From: Tubiluchus corallicola
Lineage: Eukaryota; Priapulida; Priapulimorpha; Priapulimorphida; Tubiluchidae
NCBI GenBank assembly: GCA_030141605.1
Contig: JAQGDQ010001336.1
Coordinates: 1 to 46,396 of the forward strand
Length of the DNA: 46,396 bases
Direction: 5' to 3'
This document shows positions 22,085 through 33,132 of the stretch, piece after piece (the first letter of the stretch is position 1; every line of letters starts with the position of its first letter). The notes beneath the pieces were generated by a model. That model ran no database searches and was not told the origin of the DNA. It saw only the letters and a program-made list of their open reading frames with translations. A program made the translations under genes and the position numbers.

Positions 22085-22170
22085 ACTGGACGTGGTCATT
22101 ATACATTTTGTACTCCGATGGAGAAAAATAAATTTAAATTAAATTCAAATTCAATAATTCAATTAAAATT
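22085..22170 (+). mobile_element. LINE 3'-tail-like sequence
   Basis: ATACATTTTGTACTCCGATG, then GAGAAAAATAAATTTAAATT, resembles the 3' end of many Jockey/CR1-type elements, which terminate in short AT-rich repeats after AATAAA-like hexamers. No coding part is attached. Confidence 0.45.
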
Positions 22171-22320
22171 GAAATGAGGATTTGAATTGCATCAGCCGTC
22201 CAGCCGTTTACCTGACGAGCACTTACTACCATCGGGGCCTCGATTCTCAACTGTACTGTACTTTTGGCACCGTGTACTGATTTTGAGAATTGCAGTATGT
22301 GTTGTACTTATATTAGTACC

Positions 22321-22425
22321 AATTAGTGGTATACGACTAACAAGAGATAGGTCATTAATGTAGATATCAAAAAGCAGGGGTCCAAGGACTGATCCTTGTG
22401 GAAGCCCTCAGCTGATATCCTGCTT
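22321..22425 (-). pseudogene. LINE reverse transcriptase motif B fragment
   Basis: The minus strand encodes GLPQGSVLGPLLFDIYINDL followed by SLVSRIPLIG. This is the palm motif typical of Jockey/CR1/L2-like reverse transcriptases (usual form GVPQGSVLGPLLF). It is preceded by a stop in the same frame and has no recognisable continuation, so it is a short fossil. Confidence 0.8.
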
Positions 22426-23489
22426 GAAAACTGCTTAAAATACTGTACGGTCTATAAATTGTGGCTTACTCTGAACAGTTTTATAAGTTGAAGGGCAGAA
22501 AAACGAAAATCTACGATGAAAATCTTGTTGTTGTATAAATGGTACTAAGCACATGTGTGGCTACTGCATTTTAATTGCGAAGCATATGGTACTATTGACA
22601 AAAAACGGGCGTTACGACACAAGGTGGCGCGGCAACGCGATACGTTTAAAAAACAATTATGCCTTAAGCCATTGAGTGTAACTGACAGTAGATTATTTAG
22701 TAATGAAGTCTCACTTGGACATGGCTGCATTTGACATGGCGTAATTTGGCTGTGGTTTCAGTTTACACGTAAAACTTGCACACGGAGAGAAAGAGATAAT
22801 ATAAGATGATAATGAGGACTGAAACACGTGACAGGGTAACGAACTGATGGGGGAAAAACGGACTGCACGCTGAGTTTGAGCGAAATCAAAGCTTTCCGTG
22901 GTTTAAAATTAGAATGGTTTTGATTTGCTTTGCGCTTAACTGCTAGAATTTATCTAATCAAAACTCAAGGTGTTCATTATCAATAAAGCCAAGCGGGAAA
23001 AATACTCTATTGGCAAACTAGATTAAGTTACTTCACATATCCATTAGTTACTGAGAACATTTGTATTTCGAAAAATTGAGACATTTATTAATAAAATAAA
23101 AGAAAAATATTCTTGTATTTTAAGACGTATAATACCATTTGTTTATTTATTTCGTTGTTTATTTATTAATTTGTTTATTTATTTAATTGGTTATTTATTT
23201 ATTTGTATGTTTACTTATAATTATTTGCTCGTTTTTCACTTGTTTACTATTATTTATTTTTCATATTTAGTTATATTTTAGTGCAACATCTTAACATAAA
23301 ATATTTTAGACAAAGTAATATTTTTCATGCAGCCAGCAACACACTGCCAGCAGGTATCTTACATTCCAGCAACACCTGCTTTTACGTTGCTAGGTGTAAC
23401 AGGACCGGCATCTAGTTTACTATCAAGAAATTTTCTCCATGAAGAGATAATGAAGCAAAAAGCAAATCATTAGATTGGTCTAAGCCAGT
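22426..23489. other. No gene seen; TTTA-rich low-complexity zone
   Basis: A degenerate (TTTA)n stretch lies at 23139-23290. The rest is AT-rich with no supported feature. Confidence 0.45.
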
Positions 23490-23756
23490 CATTAGAGCTA
23501 TTAGTTAAACTCTCTCTTAAGATATATGTAAATGAATCCAATGCACGGTGTTCCTCAAGGTTCTATAATAGTTCCTAATTTATTTGCATTGTTCATCCAC
23601 GATCTATCAGATTCTATTTTCTAGAGCTATTAGTTAAACACTCTCTTAAGATATATGTAAATGAATCCAATGCACGGTGTTCCTCAAGGTTCTATAATAG
23701 TTCCTAATTTATTTGCATTGTTCATACACGATCTATCAGATTCTATTTTCTAGAGC
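23490..23756 (+). pseudogene. Tandemly duplicated RT fragment
   Basis: A segment of about 133 bp beginning AGAGCTATTAGTTAAACTCT is repeated directly, with few differences. Each copy encodes MHGVPQGSIIVPNLFALFIH followed by DLSDSIF and a stop, equivalent to the RT motif B of Jockey/CR1-like elements. A third, more distant relative lies at 24945-25045. The stops and truncation show all are dead. Confidence 0.85.
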
Positions 23757-24526
23757 TATTGTTGTTGACGATATTATTATACTTTCCACTAATTGTCACG
23801 TTTGGATGTATGATATTTAGTTTAAACATAATTTATATAGGATTGGACCAGACAGTTTGTACAACTAACAGTATGTACAAAATGTATGATATTTACTTCC
23901 TCAATAACATGAATAGCCACACTGAATATGACAGATGTGCAATCTCAGTGAAGCAATTTTCCTGGTGATCTCAAAGTCAAAACAAATGTTGCATATATCT
24001 GGTCTTGAAGCCCTAACCTTGACTGCCCAGGCAATGTTCTTCTTCCTAATAAGGAATACTATTCACAGTCCACAAATGTGCTACAAACAAGTTGCTTAAA
24101 TTGTGTAAAATTAAGTTAAAATTAAGATTTGATTTGCAAGCCGAGTTCGAAACTGGAAAAGCATTAAAATCGCATTAGATGTAAATTACACAAACTGTAA
24201 ATGTTTGTTGATCGTTTTTCTCGCGTTGTAGCTGTAGTTAACTCCAATTTGCAATTTGCAAACTGCGCAAGCTTGCAAAATTGTGAATATGTTATGCACT
24301 AGTGGGGTAAGGTGCACCGCGCATGCGCGCTTTTCTTTATGTATGTAATTCACACTTTACAACGCCTTTATAATTATAGAAGATTATATATCTTATATAG
24401 TACATTATGATAAAAAGTAGTGTTACGAAGGCAGATTATGATCAACCCCCTAATGTTAGTAATGGGTATGGTCGAGAAGCCCAGTAATGCAAATATACCT
24501 GTATAAAACAGAATGCATGCCGTAAC
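23757..24526. other. No gene seen
   Basis: AT-rich sequence, with the short frame at 23759-23968 lacking recognisable content. CACCGCGCATGCGCGC at about 24315 is a short GC-rich palindrome-like motif. Confidence 0.35.
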
Positions 24527-24745
24527 TTGACGATTCCAACCTGGCCTTTCTGTCTGTAAAGGTAAATGCTGTAGGTTTGCTGATTTTTTTATACCAGAGT
24601 CTGTTCACATGTCATGGAGCTACTGGTTATGCATTATGACAATTCCAACCTGGCTTTTCTGTCTGTAAAGGTGAATGCTGTTGGTGTGCTGATTTTTATA
24701 CGAAAGTCTGTTCACATGTCATGGAGCTACTGGTTGTGCATTAAA
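24527..24745. repeat. 109-bp tandem duplication
   Basis: ATTCCAACCTGG(C)TTTCTG starts at 24533 and 24642; both copies run through GTCTGTTCACATGTCATGGA to TACTGGTT.TGCATTA. The copies differ at about ten positions. Confidence 0.95.
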
Positions 24746-24944
24746 GTTTATTTTACATTCGTATTATTTTTGCTTTTCTCGTCTGCTGTAAAGTATTTCA
24801 TAACTTGTATGCCGCTCTATACATTCCGAGGAGACGGATCGGCGCCTGGAAATGGACCCGGATCCGTTACAATATATATGTATACGCAGGGCAATAAAGA
24901 GGCCATCCTAAGCTTCACTTTTGAAGTAAAAGTCTAAACCTATC

Positions 24945-25560
24945 ATTGGAGCTGCTAGTTAAATTCTCCCGTAAGATGTATGTAAATGAAATCACTGCTG
25001 GTGTTCCTCAAGGTTCTATAATAGTCCGTGCTTTATTACGTTCTATGTTCTACGTTCTATGAAACATTTTACAGAAGTAGCTAAGAACGTATCGAAAAAT
25101 GCACGAAGGCTCTCATAATAATGTAATTCCTGGATCTATTCTATGTCATCCTACACCGACAGTTACTGTCACATCTGTGCTGCAGCCTCAGTTTGTTACT
25201 TTAATCAACTTCACAGATTACAAAATTGTATTGTCTGTTTGGTTGGTTCTGATCTAGCTCACTGAAGGTCTGTTGCTACATTCATTTCTTTTAGTTTTAT
25301 TTTCTGCAAGATTTTCTCATAAATCGTATTGATCAGGTGTAACTCCCTAAGAAATAGAAATTTAAATAGCAGTAATACGATTAAATCTTGTACAGTTCGA
25401 TATAATATAGATATTCGATATGAGTACTTCCAATATTGGAATTCATTTCAATTTTTTTTGTTTATTATCTAAATTAACCTGAGTACAGTTTTATCTTATG
25501 TATATAGTTTTGTATTCTGCGTTTTTTGTATATAATACTTTATGTATTAATTTAACCAAA
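24945..25560 (+). mobile_element. LINE remnant: RT fragment and 3' tail
   Basis: At 24945-25030 the + strand encodes LLVKFSRKMYVNEITAGVPQ and GSIIVRALL, matching the fragment at 23490 and RT motif B. The sequence to 25560 is non-coding and ends AACCAAAAATAAAATAAATAAA, consistent with a LINE 3' UTR running into a microsatellite tail. Attachment of the tail to this fragment is inference. Confidence 0.5.
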
Positions 25561-25925
25561 AATAAAATAAATAAATAAATAAGAAAATAAACAAATAAAT
25601 AAACAAATAAATAAATAAATAAATAAATATATATATATATATTTATTCATTCATTCATTCATTCATTCATTCATTCATTCATTCATTCATTCACTCACTC
25701 ACTCACTCACTCACTCACTCACTCACTCACTCACTCACTCACTCACTCACTCACTCACTCATTCACTCATTCACTCATTCACTCATTCACTCATTCATTC
25801 ATTCACTCATTCACTCATTCACTCATTCACTCATTCACTCATTCATTCATTCATTCATTCACTTATTTATTTATCCATTCATTCACCCATTCATTCATTT
25901 ATTTATATTTTCATTATTCGTTCAC
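25561..25925. repeat. (AAAT)n, (AT)n, (ATTC)n/(ACTC)n compound microsatellite
   Basis: AAAT/AAAC tetramers (25561-25627), a short AT run, then ATTC repeats that change to pure ACTC (25691-25760), then alternating ATTC/ACTC and back to ATTC and ATTT by about 25910. The alternation ACTCATTC (8 bp) at 25760-25840 is a higher-order unit. Confidence 0.97.
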
Positions 25926-27139
25926 TCATCCATTCACTTAGCTAATACAATCACTTCAACTCAAACGGTAAATTCACACCAATATCTTTACAAATGGTCA
26001 AGCACAGTAATACTGTAAGTTGCAAAAGCACAGTTAAGCCACGAAGCAAAAGCTTGCAAGGAATTTTCATCGTATCCGCTGTTTTTTTTAAATTAACCAT
26101 CATTTTTATCAGGTTCAAATACGAGCTTCACTAGGCACGAAATTCTAGGATTGTCATCTCTACGTCATGAATGTCAAAACTAATCTCATCGCACTATTTA
26201 CTCTAACACCGAACTACTTTATTTTACGCCAAAGTCCTCCTGGTTTTATTAGACATTAATTCCCTGTAGAAAATTTCTCCTATAACACTGAACCAATTTC
26301 CGCCACAAGTTAAATCGAATCGGCGGCCCGAAATTATCCGAACACACGCTGTAAATTAAGACAGTTTATTATAAGAAACAAATCAATACCTCCAATAACA
26401 TAATATTCTATAAGATCGTCGCAATGTGAACGACCCTTTAAGCCAAGATAGATTTCATTAAGTCTGTAACAGTCTCCCTTGTCACTGGCAGTGATTTCCT
26501 CCCACAATGCACTTGAAAGTGCGCCATGATTACCCAGAATGCACTTGAAACTGAGATATTTGAAACTGATATAAGTGTTTTCGTCTGCGGTAATATGACA
26601 CCGAGTTGTAAGCAACCTGCCACGAATCTCTAATCAGAATAATTTTCTGAAATCTTTTCTTCGGTAATTCGCTAAATTGAACTCGGTGTATAACAGGCAG
26701 GTGTAGGAGAATGAGATTAGTCGAGTTTGTTACACGGGCACAATATGGCCAATCAGTCATTTTGTATCATTCTATTCGGTGAAGAGACTGAAAATCTGGT
26801 TAAGAAACTGCCGACTTAAGTGCTAAGACGATTTATTTTCTTGAGATAAGGGGAGTAAGACTTCACTTCTTCAAGGGTTCGTGTTGAAGTGGAATTTGCA
26901 AGGAAACGTCATATTTAGTCGACCAATTATTTTATATCGTGCAAAATTTGTTACTTTTTGTTACGCCATCGACTTTTCTTACGCCTACTGCTGTAGCGAA
27001 GGTGGTTGTATAAAATCTGTGTTTCTGCAACAGACAAAATGAGACTTTTTCAATTTAATCGAAAAATCTTAAGTGCCAAATATGTTTTGCGTGGTTTCAC
27101 TATGCTAATGTATTGTTGATGTTGGTGCTGTACGTATTT
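25926..27139. other. No gene confirmed; possible regulatory cluster
   Basis: The region is less repetitive. AATGCACTTGAAA occurs twice (about 26506 and 26538), each preceded by CCCA(C/G)A. The first contains the hairpin GCACTTGAAAGTGC. On the minus strand GCATTCTGGGTAATCATGGC resembles ZNF143-like sites next to an ATG. Short minus frames at 26334-26760 are not recognised. Confidence 0.35.
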
Positions 27140-27830
27140 TCGTCAGTATCGTCATCATCATCGTCGTCGTCATTATCATCATCATCATTATCGTCGTCAT
27201 CGTCGTCATCATCACCATCATCATCGTCGTCATCATCATCATCGTCATCATCATCATCGTCATCCTCCTCCTCATCATCATCATGATTATCATGATCATC
27301 ATCGTCATCATCATCATCATCATCGTCGTCGTCGTCGTCGTCATCATCAACATTATCGTCATCATCATCATCGTCATCATCCTCATCCTCCTCCTAATCA
27401 TCATCATGATTATCATGATCATCATCGTCATCATCATCATAAACAACATCATCGTCGTCATCGTCGTCATCATCACCATTATCGTCATCATCATCATCAT
27501 CATCGCCAACATCATCATCATCATCGTCGTCATCATCATCATCATCATCGTCGTCGTCATCATCATCATCATCATCATCGTCGTCGTCGTCCTCATCATC
27601 ACCATTATCATCATCGTCGTCGTCGTCGTCATCATCACCATTATCGTCATCATCATCATGGTCATCATCCTCCTCCTCCTCATCACATCATGATTATCAT
27701 GATCATCATCGTCATCATCATCATAAACAACATCATCATCATCATCATAAACAACAACATCATCATCATCATCATCGTCATCATAAACAACATCATCATC
27801 ATCATCGTCATCATCATCAACCTTACCACT
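27140..27830. repeat. (TCA/TCG)n imperfect trinucleotide array
   Basis: About 690 bp of TCA with interspersed TCG, TTA and TCC triplets. A longer block, ATCATGATTATCATGATCAT, recurs near 27279, 27403 and 27687, showing duplication of larger segments. Frames through it encode runs of D/M or I/V and are not genes. Confidence 0.97.
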
Positions 27831-27884
27831 AACGGCCATATAACGACCTACAGGTAATGACGCTGCGCACAAATAACGAATAAC

Positions 27885-27960
27885 CTGAAGGGCATATGTC
27901 CATGGCGTTGGTATGCGCTAGATTCGAACTCAAGACTGCTTGGCCACTCAACCCAGAACA
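27885..27960 (-). repeat. tRNA-derived SINE-like piece (Leu/Ser-like)
   Basis: On the minus strand GGTTGAGTGGCCAAGCAG resembles box A of class II tRNAs and GAGTTCGAATCTAGC box B, but the distance between them is too short for a full tRNA. It continues GCATACCAACGCCATGGACA, an unrelated SINE body. No tRNA gene is claimed. Confidence 0.5.
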
Positions 27961-28094
27961 ATGTTACGTTCATTTTGTGGTTAGTTCACATAGTTAGTAT
28001 AATTTGTTGACGTTCCTTTTCAATCGAGAAAAGTTGCAGTTTTCAGGGAAAGCTAAGGCAGAGCGCTGTATTATAAGGCGGATTCGGGATTTTC

Positions 28095-28170
28095 ACGTAC
28101 ATACTACTGAACAGCCACGTGAAGGGTCACTGGTTCAATACTGCTAGGTCACAATTTTTCTCGGGTAGCT
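28095..28170 (+). repeat. SINE-like piece sharing its tail with 19085-19120
   Basis: CACTGGTTCAATACTG resembles box B, and CTAGGTCACAATTTTTC matches CTAGTTCACAATTTTTC after the cloverleaf at 19110. The two therefore belong to one dispersed family. Box A is not convincing here. Confidence 0.45.
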
Positions 28171-28563
28171 TAAAGTCAGTGTTATCAAGTGTAAAGCCCG
28201 GTTCACGTGTACGCCACCGCACGCATGTGAGCACAAAATACCCCCCCCCGCGTTTTACCGTAGTTCGGGAACGTATCGAGAGAGATTTCGCAAATTACTA
28301 ATTTGTCGGGATAATCAGTTTTGCTAATTCAATCAGCAAGCGTTTGTATTCACGATACGCCGATTGTCCCGGAGAGCTCAATTGTTTTACTAGAGATAAT
28401 GATGCTAACCGCAAGATGTTTGTATAAGATTAGCAGCTAAACCACTAAACGTATGAATGCAATCCAGATTAGCTCATATATTGTCAAGCAGAATGTACAG
28501 TTATGCATACATAAGAAAACACGAAACTACTTAAAACTCAAACTAAACCCTCACAATAATAAT
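28171..28563. other. No gene seen
   Basis: CpG-containing sequence with a run of nine C at about 28241-28249; no exon, RNA or repeat is supported. Confidence 0.35.
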
Positions 28564-28700
28564 CAATCAGTCAGTCAGTCAGTCAGTCAGTCAGTCAGTC
28601 AGTCAGTCAGTCAGTCAGTCAGTCAGTCAGTCAGTCAGTCAGTCAGTCAGTCAGTCAGTCAGTCAGTCAGCCAGTCAGTCAGTCAATCAATCAATCAATT
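28564..28700. repeat. (AGTC)n microsatellite
   Basis: About 30 nearly perfect AGTC units, with a single C substitution near 28671 and AATC variants at both edges. The open frame reads SVSQ repeated and is not a gene. Confidence 0.98.
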
Positions 28701-28959
28701 TCACTCCAGCAATCCATATACAATACATCAACATACAATATTATTTAAAAAAAAAGAAACAGTATAGGCAAAAAACGTTGATGAAGTCAAATTAACCAAA
28801 TAAAAGAGTTGCTGTATGATACATTGAAAGCTTGGCTTGTTAAGGTGGCACAAACGAGTGAATGAAAGAATGGTTAGTGTAGTAAAAGCTTTTACAACAC
28901 AGAATCCTGCTCTCATTACGAATATTCAATTAATTTTATTACAGACTTACCGTTAAAAA

Positions 28960-29137
28960 TGTTTTTTGTCACTTCGTTATTAAATTTAAAGAACCGCCAT
29001 TTTTCGTTGTGCAAGACGAGTGACGTAATGAGTACAGTCACGAGGTCACCAAAGATCGGTAAACAAGCATCGGCAACCAAAGACGTTCTCTGTACCTCGT
29101 ACGTCATTCTCGCTCGCTCACGCCAAAGACGCGAAAC
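28960..29137 (+). promoter_or_regulatory. Putative promoter/5' UTR before exon at 29138
   Basis: A CpG-bearing segment that includes TGACGTAATGA (about 29020, ATF/CREB-like) and CTCGCTCGCTCACGCC just before the start codon. There is no clear TATA box. Promoter function is inferred from composition and from the following start codon and donor. Confidence 0.35.
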
Positions 29138-29185
29138 ATGGCGACCTTTACAACAATGCACGTGTTTGAAATTCACCAGAAAAAG
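29138..29185 (+). CDS. Candidate first coding exon (16 codons)
   Basis: GAAACATGG gives a start with A at -3 and G at +4. The frame reads MATFTTMHVFEIHQKK and ends at a good donor, AAG|GTAAAT (29183-29191), phase 0. CpG-rich sequence precedes it. The peptide is not recognised and I could not find the next exon. It is supported only by start context, donor and composition. Confidence 0.42.
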
Positions 29186-29375
29186 GTAAATTATTTAATT
29201 TATAAGTCTCTTTTGTTTAACAATAACTATAAATTCTTTGTATGATCATGATAATGGGTTAAAACACTTCAGTGTCTGTTGGGATTATATAGATTTTTAA
29301 CAACTGTAGGCCCGGATCCTAAACAAATAGGAAAAGAGTACACTCGTGTTTGTATTTCCCGATGGCCGACCCGTC

Positions 29376-29975
29376 TAACGAAGCGGTCACACTAGCGAGT
29401 TTTCTGTCACGAGTTTTCTCTCTGACAGTAAGTGTGAACTGCTTTGCGAGTTACTGTCAGCAAGTTATCAAAAATTCTCTGACACCTGCTGGGAGTTGAT
29501 TTATTGCCAGTTACTGTCTAGTGCGAACTGCTTTGCGAGTTACTGTCAGCAAGTTATCAAAAATTCTCTGACACCTGCTGGGAGTTGATTTATTGCAAGT
29601 TACTGTCTAGTGTGAGCTGCTTTGCGAGTTACTGTCAGCAAGTTATCGAAAATTCTCTGACAGCTGCTAGGAGTTGATTTTCTGCGAGTTACTGTCTAGC
29701 GTGAACTGCTTTGCGAGTTACTGTCTAGTGTGAACTGCTTTGCGAGTTACTGTCAGCAAGTTATCGAAAATTCTCTGACAGCGGCTGGGAGTTCATTTTC
29801 TGCGAGTTACTGTCTAGTGTGAACTGGTTTGTGAGTTACTCTCACTGCTTGTCGCAGTGAATAGTGAAGTGGTAGCTCGCCCTTCAGTAACTCGCAGCAT
29901 ATTTTGCTGTTTAGTCTGAACACGTTCGCTAGTTACTTGGCAGGAAAACTCGCAAGTTTGAACGCGCCGTAAGAT
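29376..29975. mobile_element. TIR element carrying an 89-bp internal array
   Basis: The left end CGGTCACACTAGCGAGTTTT and the reverse complement of the right end (GGCGCGTTCAAACTTGCGAG, continuing TTTTCCTG) form an imperfect inverted repeat. Between them GAACTGCTTTGCGAGTTACT starts units at 29436, 29525, 29614 (GAGCTG), 29703, a short one at 29732, and 29821: an exact 89-bp period with one 29-bp partial. The unit consists of material resembling the ends (GAGTTACTGTCAG). No transposase is present. Confidence 0.7.
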
Positions 29976-30839
29976 ACAACGAGAACAGTCCCGCAGTTCC
30001 TAAACCTCGGCTCGCCCCGGAAATAACAAGAATACTTTACCACGTAGTCGAACCACTGCTCCTTACACACCACAAATAGTTGTATAGGGAATAGTAATTG
30101 TGTTTCAATGTTTCCACTACTGTCGATTAGCGAATGCGACATGCTATCATAGGCGATGCTCTAGAAAACTTTAGAATCCCCCACGGAGTTGTTTGTCCAA
30201 TACCTCCTCTAAGTGGAGATTAAATAATTAATAAATCACGTCGTCACTCTCATGCATTTAATTCCTATCATAAGTGTTATGATCACTGTCTCGACAATAT
30301 TCTAGATAACATTGGTGTTAAAAATGTAAATAAAAGTCAGTGTTCTTGCTATGTAGCTCACAAGGCTGCATAAATGATCTAATGACTCAATGTTGCAGAA
30401 AATACGCAACATTGTGGAAGCAGGCTCAACGAAACACGTCAGTTTAGGGCCTAAAGGAGAAAGTTTAGGGCCTAGTTGCGCAGTTCATCACGAGATGCTG
30501 AAACTCACGAAAAATTCACGAACATCAGATATTTTTCCCACATTTGAAACGGCATTGAATTTCTTCTGAATGTACGGGCGCCTCTTTTAAACGCTTTGAA
30601 AACAGGTCGTTACTTAAATTCGATACCTGTTCACTCTTCCGCTTTAATTCTCCCAGGTACTTACTACGTCAGGGCAGAAATTGTCGAGTTGTCACTGTTA
30701 TTATTGACCTTTGAACAAATCAACCGTGACTAATCAGCCAGATAAACTTCTCTAAATTAAGTATCTAGTTCATTTGGAAGATCATTAATTACACGGGAGA
30801 CAGGAGTATAGCTGTCATTTGGTTTGGAGGGTTTCAAGT
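29976..30839. other. No gene seen
   Basis: Mixed-composition sequence. AGTTTAGGGCCTA occurs twice near 30442 and 30462. No exon is supported. Confidence 0.35.
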
Positions 30840-31215
30840 TTAGTTTGAAGGCCAATATTAACAGACAGGGCTGGATTACCGTATAGGCTAGTATAGGCTG
30901 CAGCCTAGCGGTTTAGTTTAAAGGCCAATATTAACAGACAGGACTGGGTTACCGTATAGGCTAGTATAGGCTGCAGTCCACCTAAATAAAAATACAGTGT
31001 AAAAATAACACAGATCTACATTTAGCTGGACCGTTTCGTGAACATGACAATAACTGCCAGAAATTTTGCAGATCTTTGTGTCGTTTCTCTTCATGTCTTT
31101 GCTTAAGCGGATGCTGGCTGTTATTTTCATTTTAAAAATTCATTTTTAAGTGCCGTATTAATGCACGGGCTTTATGTGCTGCAGCCCAGGGACCTCTGTC
31201 AGCCGAGGGTCTCCA
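30840..31215. mobile_element. hAT-like terminus with 73-bp duplication
   Basis: CAGGGCTGGATTACCGTATA and CAGGACTGGGTTACCGTATA lie 73 bp apart in a direct duplication starting at 30841 and 30914; both continue GGCTAGTATAGGCTGCAG. CAGGGCYGGATTA is a frequent start of non-autonomous hAT elements. The other terminus was not found; CCCAGGGACCTCTGTCAGCC near 31185 may belong to the same element. Confidence 0.45.
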
Positions 31216-31560
31216 GAGATTAAGTGAAATACATTTACTGTCAAGAGTTACAACAGAATGAGAATAGAAGTATGCTGAGTTATTTCTTTACTTAATTAAG
31301 GGTTCACTTAATTAATACATAGAATACACTCGAATCGTTCTCTCGTTTATTAGTTCAACTCATTGGTATGGTCACCCTGGCAAATACCAGTAATTTATTT
31401 ATTGTAATTTGTACGTCTTATTCTTATTTTTCAAATCTTTTTTTCAATTTCAAAGAATAATAATTTTTAAAAACTTATTTTAATTTTGTAAATATCAGAA
31501 GATCTCTTCTCTTTTTGTTGTGTTAGACTTGTACCCATCTATGTGGGTCTAATGTTGGCG

Positions 31561-31662
31561 TTATGTTGTAGAAGTTGAATAAACTGATTTGAAGAATCCA
31601 ACATTCATGCTTTATGTTGTAGAAGTTGAACAAACTGATTTGAAATATCCAACATTCATGCT
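31561..31662. repeat. 51-bp tandem duplication at a LINE-like 3' end
   Basis: TTATGTTGTAGAAGTTGAA(T/C)AAACTGATTTGAA begins at 31561 and 31612. The first copy contains AATAAA, so it may have been the 3' end of a retrotransposon. Confidence 0.85.
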
Positions 31663-31679
31663 TTTGTTAATTGTCACTG

Positions 31680-31912
31680 CGGGCCGGGGCCTGCAAAATG
31701 AAAATCCAGTCTAGGGGCCTAGAAAATCACAATCCAGCCCAGGGGCCTACAAAATCAAAATCCAGTCCAGGGGCCTACAAAATCACAAACCAGCCCAGGG
31801 GCCTACAAAATCACAATCCAGTCCAGGGGCCTAAAAAATCACAATCCAGCCCAGGGGCCTACAAAATCACAATCCAGCCTAGGGGCCTACAAAATCAAAA
31901 TCCAACCCCACT
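31680..31912. repeat. 28-bp minisatellite, about eight copies
   Basis: The unit is AGGGGCCTACAAAATCACAA plus TCCAGTCC, 28 bp long. Variants differ mainly at C/A in ATCACAAT/ATCAAAAT and at CAGTCC/CAGCCC. The frame at 31671-31964 translates the repeat and is not a gene. Confidence 0.95.
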
Positions 31913-32249
31913 TTTGTATGCTGCCCCCTGTGTGTTAGATTGCAAATCACGCATACTCCAGTAAACTTTAACATTTATGTGAGTAAAACGAAATGCGAGG
32001 AATATTTATTTACATGAATTACCGGTCTGTAAATGTAAAAGTTCATCGTCCATCATCGGCTCAGAAACACGTGTAACGATAAGTGCGTATTTAGCAGGAT
32101 ACTTCCTAGCTAAGTGAGGGATTCCTGGGATAGACGGGTAAACTATTTCAATTTATCAAAGCCGTTGTGAGTGGATGGATTTAGTAGTTATTGAACAAGT
32201 TCTGGTCAATATTGTACCAGTGTTTGCGGATGAACAGTGGCTTAAAGGA
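31913..32249. other. No gene seen
   Basis: No exon, RNA gene or repeat could be supported between the 28-bp array and the direct repeat at 32250. Confidence 0.35.
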
Positions 32250-32975
32250 CAAGACAAGGGGTACCTGAAGTAGGTTTCAGAAAAATCGCCTTAAAAATTA
32301 TACATTACAGCAATTTATGCGCAAATCTTATTCGCGTCGAAAGGAATTTTCGTTTGTTTTCATTTTAAATCTCCCGCAAAATTGTTCCAAGCCTCTGGGG
32401 GTTTGGATTTCACTGTAATTCAACCAGTACCTGCATAAGGCTTCAATGTTAATGAAAGAGAATGATGCTAATTACATGTTGGTGAGAAATTAAGTTGGTT
32501 TCAAGAAAGTAGAAAGAAATTAATCAGTAGAAATATGAACAAAACTCATTAAACGTTCAATTTATATGATCTAAGTAGTATTGATTTTTGCCTCTGGAAC
32601 GTATCCCAATTCTTTTACATTACTACCTATGGAAGTCTTGGCTTCGTTTAACGACGTTTCACTTAACATCGCATTTTGCTAGAACGCAGTAGCGTCGTTA
32701 AGCGAGGACTTACTGTACATGAATTACCTCTTAAATATTCATCCCAGTGACATAGTGTGAACAGTGTAAGCATCCATACTACTTACACATTCAAATTTTG
32801 GCTTCGTTTAATGAATATTTCGGTTAAAGGACCTGAAAAGGGGTGCATGAAATAGGTTTCAGAAAGGACTTGAAAAATTTTATTATTTTACAGCAATTTT
32901 ATGCGTAAATCGTATTCACATTAAAAGGAACTTTTGTTTGTTTTCATTTGAAATCTCCTGCAATACTGTGTCGAT
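32250..32975. repeat. Direct repeat pair flanking a pogo-like remnant
   Basis: About 130 bp at 32250-32390 recurs, diverged, at 32835-32975 (GGTTTCAGAAA, ACAGCAATTT, TTTTCGTTTG/TTTTTGTTTG, AAATCTCC). Between them 32640-32722 holds TTCGTTTAACGACGTTTCAC and GTCGTTAAGCGAGGACTTAC, ending TGTA. Reverse complemented, the latter begins TACAGTAAGTCCTCGCTTAA, like Tigger/pogo termini. Confidence 0.6.
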
Positions 32976-33132
32976 GGCGCCATTACTTGACGTCACTATG
33001 CCACGTAAATCAGGGGAAGAAAAGGAAATGTTAAATTATGCCCCAAAAAACTTTCCATGCAAATCTGCATTACTTAGCATTTCACTTACCTGCTGGAAAG
33101 ACTTATGTAACAAGACTAATAATTTAAAATGT

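Noticed and set aside
27105-27872. 255-codon minus-strand open frame rich in D and M
   Set aside because: It is the translation of an imperfect TCA/TCG microsatellite; both strands are open and there is no start context, domain or non-repeat coding part.
28564-28700. Regularly spaced AGTC units considered as a CRISPR-like array
   Set aside because: Four-base tandem units without spacers; a microsatellite, and the window is eukaryotic.
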